A stretch of 64,000 nt of DNA from Mesorhizobium sp. M8A.F.Ca.ET.218.01.1.1 (GTDB lineage: Bacteria > Pseudomonadota > Alphaproteobacteria > Rhizobiales > Rhizobiaceae), in NCBI RefSeq assembly GCF_004791165.1, contig NZ_SRUZ01000007.1, positions 124,001 to 188,000 of the forward strand. Direction: 5' to 3'. The notes beneath the pieces were generated by a model that saw only the letters and a program-made list of their open reading frames with translations, had not been told where the DNA came from and did no database searches. The position numbers and the translations under genes were made by a program. Of the stretch, positions 58,842-64,000 are shown piece after piece (position 1 is the first letter of the stretch; the number at the start of each line of letters is the position of its first letter).

Positions 58842-60089
58842 TCACAGCTCCTTTTCCGCCAGTTCCCTGAATTCGTCGGGCACCGAACGGGCCGCCTCCA
58901 GCGCCACCGTGCCGTAGCCGACCGCCTGTTTGCCGAAGCGCTCGCGGATCTTGTCGACGGCGCGGTCGGCGCCGAAACGGGCGAGGCCCTTTCGGCTGCC
59001 GGGGCGGCGCTTTTCGTCGGCAAGGCCGAGCGGCAGGTCGAGCTGCAGCTCGGCGCTCTCTTCCAGATGCGAGACCGAGATCGCCAGCAGCGAGATGGTT
59101 TTCTCCCGTGGGTGATCGGCGAGCACGCCGCGCACCAGGTCGCCGGCGATCTCGGCCAGCATGATCGTCGCCGAGATCGGCTGTTCCAGCGTGATCGAGC
59201 GGGTGACGGCGCTGAGATCGGCGAAGCGCACGCGCACCGTCACCGTGCGGCCGGGGCGGTTCTTGGCGCGCAGCCGGCTGGCGACGCGGTCGGCCAGATG
59301 CAGCAGTGTCGGCACGATCACCCGCGCCACGGCCGGCTTTTGCCCAAGCGCCGATTGCGCGCCGGCCGAATGCGCCCGGCGCTTCGTCTCCAGCTTGCGC
59401 GGGTCGCGGTTCCACGCCAGGGCCGCGAGCTTGTCGCCGGCGGCGGGGCCGAGCAGCCGCGTCAGCGCGCCGCTGTGGGTGCGGGCCAGTTCGCCGATGG
59501 TCTCGACGCCGATCTCGGCAAGCCGGGCCCTGGTTGCCGGCCCGACGCCCCACATCAGCGAGACCGGCAAATCGTGCAGGAAGGCAAGCTCGGTGCCGGG
59601 GTCGACCACCACCAGCCCGTCGGGCTTGGCGACCTGCGAGGCGATCTTGGCCAGGTGCTTGGTACGCGCGACGCCGATCGAGATCGGCAGGCCGAGTTCT
59701 GCCCGCACACGGCGGCGGATCATCGTGGCGATCTCTTCTGGCTGTCCGAACAGATGCGTGCAGCCGGCGACATCGGCAAAGGCCTCGTCGATGGAGATGC
59801 GCTCGACCACCGGCGTGAAATCGTCGAGCACCTTGATCGCCGCGTCGCCCAGCCGCTGGTAGTGGCTGAAATTGCCGCCGACGAAGATCAATTGCGGGCA
59901 AAGCTCGCGCGCCTTGCGCCCCGGCATGCCGCCGCGCACGCCGAAGGCACGCGCCTCATAGGAGGCAGCGAGCACCACGCCGCCGCCGACCGCGATCGGC
60001 TTGCCGCGCAGCGTGGGGTCGAGCAACTGCTCGACCGAGGCATAGAAGGCGTCGAGATCGGCATGCAGGATGGTGGCCGTTGTTTCCAT
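58842..60089 (-). CDS. dinB: DNA polymerase IV (DinB, Y-family)
   Basis: Translesion polymerase of 415 residues. The catalytic palm has ILHADLDAFYASVEQL near 7 (first Asp pair) and RISIDEAFADVAG near 98 (acidic pair). The Y-family loops KHLAKIASQVAKPDGL and the helix-hairpin LMWGVGPATRARLAEIGVETIGEL follow, then the little-finger domain. ATG 60089 is the family start (METTATILHADLD); the upstream ATG 60140 would place the start beyond the LexA box. It bypasses lesions during SOS. No imuAB/dnaE2 cassette is adjacent. Confidence 0.93.
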   Translation of the reverse strand: METTATILHADLDAFYASVEQLLDPTLRGKPIAVGGGVVLAASYEARAFGVRGGMPGRKARELCPQLIFVGGNFSHYQRLGDAAIKVLDDFTPVVERISIDEAFADVAGCTHLFGQPEEIATMIRRRVRAELGLPISIGVARTKHLAKIASQVAKPDGLVVVDPGTELAFLHDLPVSLMWGVGPATRARLAEIGVETIGELARTHSGALTRLLGPAAGDKLAALAWNRDPRKLETKRRAHSAGAQSALGQKPAVARVIVPTLLHLADRVASRLRAKNRPGRTVTVRVRFADLSAVTRSITLEQPISATIMLAEIAGDLVRGVLADHPREKTISLLAISVSHLEESAELQLDLPLGLADEKRRPGSRKGLARFGADRAVDKIRERFGKQAVGYGTVALEAARSVPDEFRELAEKEL

Positions 60090-60123
60090 CCTGTTCCGCT
60101 CATCCGCGATTGCTGATAGACCG

Positions 60124-60138
60124 GAACATATAGAGAAC
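60124..60138 (-). promoter_or_regulatory. LexA (SOS) box of dinB
   Basis: On the dinB strand the sequence is GTTCTCTATATGTTC, an exact GTTC-N7-GTTC direct repeat, the alphaproteobacterial LexA consensus. It lies 35 bp upstream of the dinB start codon. It indicates DNA-damage induction of dinB. Confidence 0.85.
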
Positions 60139-60240
60139 AAAAGCGGACCATTGTCAATCGGGAGGCAGGTTGTGGAGGCATCTCGTTGGGGAGTGTGACC
60201 TAGTTCAAATGCTTCGACTGGCTACCCAGGCGGCAGTGCT

Positions 60241-60310
60241 GCCCTCATTGCCCTGCCGGGCATTTCTCCCCGTATAGTGACGGGGAGAAAGGCCGGCGGC
60301 TCCGCCGGCG
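60241..60310. repeat. Palindromic intergenic element, partial copy of the second variant
   Basis: Single arm containing CCCTGCCGGGCATTTCTCCC and the CGTATAGTGACGGGG hairpin, followed by a GCCGGCGGC..GCCGCCGGC-type dyad (60292-60310). It lies in the gap between dinB and the convergent-side HxlR gene. Confidence 0.7.
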
Positions 60311-60365
60311 ACCCGCGGCGCCGACTTTCAAGGAAGCTGCTTCGCCCTTAGAACAGCGCTCCCGC

Positions 60366-60782
60366 CTACACCATATGCTCTGCCCGCAGTGCCACCTTCA
60401 TCCGTTCCAGCGCCGGCTCGCCGCCGGCAGCCAGTTCCTCGGCGATACGGGCCAGCTTGTCATCGGCGTTGCGGTGCTTGCTGCCCCAGGCGCCGAGCGT
60501 GGCAAGCACCGGCAAGAGGTCGATACCGGCCTCGGTCAGCCGGTAGATTGCCTTCAATCCGTGGCTCGGGTCGTCGCTGCGGGTAAGGATGCCTTCGTCC
60601 TGCAGTGTCTGCAGCCGCTCCGCCAGGGTGCGCGAGGAGATGCCTTCATCGGATTGAAGGAACTCGCGGAAATGCCTTTTGCCGGCGAAGATCAGGTCGC
60701 GGATGATGAGCAGCGTCCAGCGGTCGCCGAGCACTTCCAGCGACAGGTTGATCGGGCAAGCGGATCGTTCGCGCGTCGACAT
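60366..60782 (-). CDS. HxlR-family transcriptional regulator
   Basis: Winged-helix regulator of 138 residues with the HxlR signature: a conserved cysteine in RSACPINLSLEVLGDRWTLLIIRDL (Cys9), the recognition region ISSRTLAERLQTLQDEGIL and a beta wing (LKAIYRLTEAG). Cys9 is the thiol used by many HxlR proteins to sense oxidants or electrophiles. It is divergent from a RibD-C reductase 108 bp away and likely controls it. Confidence 0.92.
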   Translation of the reverse strand: MSTRERSACPINLSLEVLGDRWTLLIIRDLIFAGKRHFREFLQSDEGISSRTLAERLQTLQDEGILTRSDDPSHGLKAIYRLTEAGIDLLPVLATLGAWGSKHRNADDKLARIAEELAAGGEPALERMKVALRAEHMV

Positions 60783-60786
60783 CCCT

Positions 60787-60860
60787 ATGGTTCCAATTTT
60801 AAATCACTTTACTATTGACATCATTTTTCCCGACAGGTCAAATGGTTCCGAAAGTAAACC
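60787..60860. promoter_or_regulatory. Direct-repeat operator candidates in the HxlR intergenic region
   Basis: ATGGTTCCAATTTTAAATC at 60787 and ATGGTTCCGAAAGTAAACC at 60842 share ATGGTTCC and the TAAA-C end with the same spacing. They flank a TTGACA (60815-60820). One copy faces each gene of the divergent pair, as expected for HxlR autoregulation plus control of the reductase. Confidence 0.45.
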
Positions 60861-60890
60861 ATCCTTAGGCAAATCTGATGAGGACACCCG

Positions 60891-61478
60891 ATGAAAAAGC
60901 TCATCCTGCAGATGCAGATGTCGGTCGACGGTTTCGTCGGCGCCGACGCCGATCACCCGTGGCAGCTCTGGGAGTGGGGCGACGACAATGGTTGGGACGC
61001 CGAGCTGAAACAGGATTTCAACGCCGTGTTCGCCGGCATCGACACCATCCTGCTCAGCCGCAAGATGGCCGAGGAGGGCTATCTCACCCATTGGGGCAAT
61101 GCGGCGAGGAAATATCCGGCCGATCCCTTCTATGCTTTCGCCCGGCGCATCGTCGAAGCGCGCAAGGTGGTGCCGAGCGACAGGCTCGAAGCCTCGCGTT
61201 GGGAGCGCACGACGGTGGTGAGCGGCGACCTGCCGCGCGAGGTCAACGCGCTGAAGGCGGGCGAGGGCGGCGACATGGCCGTCTTCGGCGGCGCCGGCTT
61301 TGCGTCGGCGCTGATCGCGGCCGGGCTGGTCGACGAGTTCCAGCTGTTCGTCAATCCTGCCGTGCTGGGCGCCGGCCGCCGTATCTTCGACGAGGGCGGG
61401 TTCCGAAACCTGCGGCTGCTCGGCTCGAAGGCCTATGCCTGCGGCATGGTGGTCAGCCGCTACGCGCAGGCAGGCTGA
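60891..61478 (+). CDS. Dihydrofolate reductase-family protein (RibD C-terminal type)
   Basis: Reductase-fold protein of 195 residues of the DHFR/RibD-C superfamily that are not true folate enzymes. Blocks: MKKLILQMQMSVDGFVGADA, DTILLSRKMAEEGYL, and AVFGGAGFASALIAAGLVDEFQLFVNPAVLGAGRRIFDE near 135-170 (given by its ends AVFGGAGFAS and VLGAGRRIFDE). NADPH binding is expected; the substrate is unknown. It is divergent from the HxlR gene, and a homologous gene is cut by the window end at 63533. Confidence 0.9.
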   Translation: MKKLILQMQMSVDGFVGADADHPWQLWEWGDDNGWDAELKQDFNAVFAGIDTILLSRKMAEEGYLTHWGNAARKYPADPFYAFARRIVEARKVVPSDRLEASRWERTTVVSGDLPREVNALKAGEGGDMAVFGGAGFASALIAAGLVDEFQLFVNPAVLGAGRRIFDEGGFRNLRLLGSKAYACGMVVSRYAQAG

Positions 61479-61606
61479 TCCGGCGCATACTGGCCTCGCC
61501 CCGATAAAAAAGACGTTTGGCCGGAATCCTTTGCCCGCTTCTCTTCGTCTTCAAGATGCGGTCGCCGAAAGGGCGGCCGCATCGATGCTGAATGGAGAGA
61601 CAGACC

Positions 61607-62482
61607 ATGATCCTGGTGACAGGCGCCACCGGCCTGAACGGCAAGGCAATCGTGCGCGAATTCGCACGGCAGAAGTATCAAGTGAGGGCGCTGGTTCGCG
61701 ATCTGGACCGGGCATCCGCGGCAGGGCTCGGCGGACTTGCGGGCGTCGACCTGATCGAAGGCGATATGCGCCGGGCGGAGACGCTTGGCGCGGCACTCGA
61801 CGGCATCGATCGCGTGCTGATGATTTCGACCGCCGCGCAAGACATGGTCGAGACGCAGTGCCGGTTCATCGACGCCTGCAAGCAGGCCGGCGTCGCGCAT
61901 GTGGTGAAGTTTTCCGGTGCCGAATCCAACATCGGCTATGACGCGACCAAGTTCCGCTTCACGCGCATGCATGAGGAGGTCGAGCGCTATCTGGAGGGAG
62001 CGGGCATGGCGTGGACCCACCTGCGCCCCAGCCAGTTCATGCAAGTCTATCTGCGCGACGCGCCGACCATTGCCGCGGAAGGCGCTTTTTATCTCGCGCT
62101 CGGCGATACCGAACTGTCGCCGGTCGATGTCGAGGACATCGCCAAGGTCGCCGTCCGGCTGCTGCGCGATGGCGGCCACGAAGGCGAGAGCCTCGACATG
62201 ACCGGACCCGAGGCGCTGACCATGAGCGACATCGCGGCGCGGATTTCGCAAGGGATCCGCAAGCCGGTCCGCTATGTCGATGTCAGCCCGCAGGAGCGCC
62301 GGCGCAATCTGCTGGCCGCCGGCGTCCCTGCCGACTTCGCCGATGCGCTCGACGAGCAACTGGCGGAGCGGCGGCGGCGGCCGAAATCGCGGGTGCATCT
62401 GGCCACGCATGAGATGTTCGGCGTGCGGCCGACGCCGTTCGTCGAATTCGCCCGGCGGCATGCCGCGATGTTTGGCGGCTGA
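61607..62482 (+). CDS. NmrA-like NAD(P)-binding protein (quinone reductase/redox sensor type)
   Basis: Atypical SDR of 291 residues starting MILVTGATGLNGKAIVREFA, with glycine motif TGATGLNG near 5. It lacks the classical YxxxK active site, as in NmrA/HSCARG and QorB-type proteins. The ATG at 61607 was preferred over 61592 because a GGAGAG ribosome site is about 8 bases upstream. It probably binds NADP(H) as a redox sensor or quinone reductase. It lies 128 bp after the RibD-C gene and may share its promoter. Confidence 0.88.
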   Translation: MILVTGATGLNGKAIVREFARQKYQVRALVRDLDRASAAGLGGLAGVDLIEGDMRRAETLGAALDGIDRVLMISTAAQDMVETQCRFIDACKQAGVAHVVKFSGAESNIGYDATKFRFTRMHEEVERYLEGAGMAWTHLRPSQFMQVYLRDAPTIAAEGAFYLALGDTELSPVDVEDIAKVAVRLLRDGGHEGESLDMTGPEALTMSDIAARISQGIRKPVRYVDVSPQERRRNLLAAGVPADFADALDEQLAERRRRPKSRVHLATHEMFGVRPTPFVEFARRHAAMFGG

Positions 62483-62591
62483 GCGCGTCCGCAAAAAAAA
62501 GCGCCCACCGCCACGTATCCTTTTTGCCTGCCCGTACGTCTCTGCCTTCGAAGGTCGCGCCTTCCGCGATCCGCAACCCCAGGAGAATATC

Positions 62592-63530
62592 ATGGCGAGC
62601 ATCGAGAGCGAGGCAAACAGGAACCATTACGCGGCGATCGCGGCCAATGCGAGCAGGCTGACCAGCCCGCAGGCGATCATCGACCACAACGATGTCCATT
62701 GGACGGCGCTGACCGGCGAGCCGCGCGGCGTTGACTATATCGAGGTCGATGCTGGCGGCGTGCCGGCGATGTGGGTCATGCCCAAGGGCGCCGACGAGCA
62801 GCGGGTGCTGTTTTATGCGCATGGCGGCGGCTTCATCGGCGGCTCGATCTACACCCACCGCAAGCTGGTCGGCCATCTCGCCAAGGCCGTCGGCTGCCGG
62901 GCGCTGGTCTACGATTATCCGCTGGCGCATCAGGCCAAGCATCCGGCCCAGCTCGAGGCGGCGATGGCAGCCTGGAACTGGCTTGTCGACCAAGGCTTCG
63001 ACCCCCGGCGGATCGTGATCGCCGGCGACTCCTGCGGCGCGGTGCTGACCTATGGCGTCCTGCAGCGGCTGCGCGCGCAGGGGCGGCCGCTGCCCGTTGC
63101 CACGCTGATCATCTCCGGCTGGTTCGACATGGCGATGACCGCTGCCAGCTACGAGACTAACCGCGAAAAAGATCCGGCCTTCGCCAAGGCTGGCGTCGAC
63201 TGGCTGGCGGCCAATTTCATCGGCGATGCCGATCGGCGCGATCCCGAGGTCAGCGCGCTCTACGCCGACCTCTCCGGCTTTCCACCCATCTTCCTGCAGG
63301 CAGGCGCCGACGAGACGCTGGTCGACGAAAGCCGCATGTTCGCCGAGCGGGCGAGACAGGCAGGCGTCGAGACCCGGCTCGACGTCTTCGACGGCATGCT
63401 GCACTCCTTCCAGATGATGGCCGGGCGGGCGCCGGAAGCCGATGATGCCATTGCCCGCTTCGCCACCTGGGTACGGCCGAGACTGGGGCTGCCGGCAGCC
63501 GGTGAGAAGACCAGCGAAAGGGCGGCGTGA
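62592..63530 (+). CDS. Alpha/beta hydrolase, HSL/acetyl-esterase family
   Basis: Esterase of 312 residues. The oxyanion-hole motif HGGGFIGGS lies near 77, the nucleophile in AGDSCGAVL (Ser near 144), the acidic residue in AGADETLVD near 240 and the catalytic His in DGMLHSFQM near 270. The Ala usually after the nucleophile (GDSAG) is a Cys here. ATG 62592 has a strong AGGAGA ribosome site; the upstream frame is an NmrA-gene shadow. No signal peptide, so it is a cytoplasmic esterase or lipase of unknown substrate. Confidence 0.92.
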   Translation: MASIESEANRNHYAAIAANASRLTSPQAIIDHNDVHWTALTGEPRGVDYIEVDAGGVPAMWVMPKGADEQRVLFYAHGGGFIGGSIYTHRKLVGHLAKAVGCRALVYDYPLAHQAKHPAQLEAAMAAWNWLVDQGFDPRRIVIAGDSCGAVLTYGVLQRLRAQGRPLPVATLIISGWFDMAMTAASYETNREKDPAFAKAGVDWLAANFIGDADRRDPEVSALYADLSGFPPIFLQAGADETLVDESRMFAERARQAGVETRLDVFDGMLHSFQMMAGRAPEADDAIARFATWVRPRLGLPAAGEKTSERAA

Positions 63531-63532
63531 GC

Positions 63533-64000
63533 ATGCGGCGGCTGATCGTGTCGAGTTTCGTCTCGCTGGATGGCGTCATCGAGGGACCCATGACATGGGC
63601 CTCGCCGTTCTTCGTCGGGGAGAATGTGGACCATGCCTTGCAGGCGCTTTCGAACGTCGAGTTCTTCCTGCTTGGCCGCGTCACCTACGAGATGTTCTTC
63701 GCACGCTGGCCAGATATCAGGGATAGCCCGTACATGGACCGCATCAACGGCCTGAAGAAGCTGGTCGCCTCGACGACGCTGAAGACGGTGGGGTGGAATG
63801 CCGCGCTGATCGAGGGCGATGTCGCCGAGGCGCTTGCGGCGCTGAAACGCCAGCCGGGCGGCGACATCCTCAAATATGGGGTGTCGCAGCTCGACCGCAC
63901 CTTGCTTGGCGCGGGGCTGGTGGACGAGTATCATCTGTCGATCGTGCCGACATGGGTCGGGCAGGGCAAGCGCGCCTTCGACGATGTCGGACCGGTCGAT
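63533..64000 (+). CDS. Dihydrofolate reductase-family protein (RibD-C type), 3' end outside the window
   Basis: At least 156 residues from ATG 63533, two bases after the esterase stop, so the genes are surely co-transcribed. It starts MRRLIVSSFVSLDGVIEGPM and has FFLLGRVTYEMFFARWPD and DILKYGVSQLDRTLLGAGLVDEYHL-type blocks (written in parts), matching the RibD-C/DHFR-like fold. It is clearly a divergent paralogue of the gene at 60891. The frame runs off the window end without a stop. Confidence 0.9.
   Translation, partial: MRRLIVSSFVSLDGVIEGPMTWASPFFVGENVDHALQALSNVEFFLLGRVTYEMFFARWPDIRDSPYMDRINGLKKLVASTTLKTVGWNAALIEGDVAEALAALKRQPGGDILKYGVSQLDRTLLGAGLVDEYHLSIVPTWVGQGKRAFDDVGPVD

Noticed and set aside
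58159..59901. Long minus-strand frame of 580 codons over the DUF1232 and dinB genes
   Set aside because: Only the downstream 127 codons look like protein (DUF1232). The rest is an out-of-frame shadow of dinB with Arg/Ala-rich, repeat-like sequence.

Overview
This window looks like chromosome from a Hyphomicrobiales (rhizobial) alphaproteobacterium, most likely Mesorhizobium or a close relative. The evidence is uniformly GC-rich coding sequence, an arsR-aqpS-arsC arrangement typical of rhizobia, an alphaproteobacterial LexA box (GTTC-N7-GTTC) in front of dinB, many LysR, ROK, RpiR, HxlR and TetR regulators next to ABC transporters, and repeated GC-rich palindromic intergenic elements of the rhizobial mosaic/MITE kind. 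I saw no rRNA, tRNA, CRISPR array, prophage or transposase gene. The species call is inference.

Layout. 1-4.3 kb: a type I secretion ABC exporter and HlyD adaptor, followed by an Asp/Asn beta-hydroxylase-like gene. 4.4-9.8 kb: ROK regulator, a sulfonate/sulfate-ester type ABC transporter (permease, ATPase, Tat-exported binding protein) and a Cys-type sulfatase, which looks like an uptake-and-desulfation operon. 9.8-14.1 kb: an arsenic island with a DUF6428-like Cys-rich protein divergent from arsR, an in-frame aquaglyceroporin-arsenate reductase fusion, an MFS transporter, then an EamA exporter. 14.2-16.3 kb: NfeD protease plus slipin. 16.4-20.2 kb: a large repeat-rich autotransporter. 20.4-24.8 kb: AraC, LuxR and LysR regulators and a quinone-oxidoreductase-like enzyme. 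25-29.6 kb: a PaoABC-type molybdenum aldehyde oxidoreductase operon, divergent from a TetR regulator with a perfect 20-bp palindrome between them.

30.2-35.4 kb: a surface-glycan cassette (acyltransferase, two family-2 glycosyltransferases, exporter ABC) behind an AT-rich leader. 35.4-44.2 kb: housekeeping and accessory single genes (DUF899, a tandem-repeat HTH regulator, beta-propeller, aldo/keto reductase, DUF559 nuclease, GST, HerA-like ATPase coupled to a sulfotransferase). 44.5-56.8 kb: an unknown helical protein, then a sugar-catabolism regulon (RbsABC-type importer with two permeases, epimerase, mannitol-dehydrogenase-family enzyme, SDR, RpiR regulator, Gfo/Idh/MocA oxidoreductase). The rpiR and SDR promoters share a near-identical 15-bp motif at the same distance from the start codon, which suggests RpiR control of the whole set. 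56.9-64 kb: NUDIX, fatty-acid hydroxylase, DUF1232, a very small ORF resembling a lasso-type RiPP leader, SOS-controlled dinB, then an HxlR regulator divergent from two RibD-C/DHFR-like reductases, an NmrA protein and an acetyl-esterase-like hydrolase. The last gene is cut by the window edge.

Most notable: the AqpS-ArsC fusion, the orphan RiPP-like precursor at 58.72 kb, the ROK/sulfatase module, and the shared RpiR-type motif.
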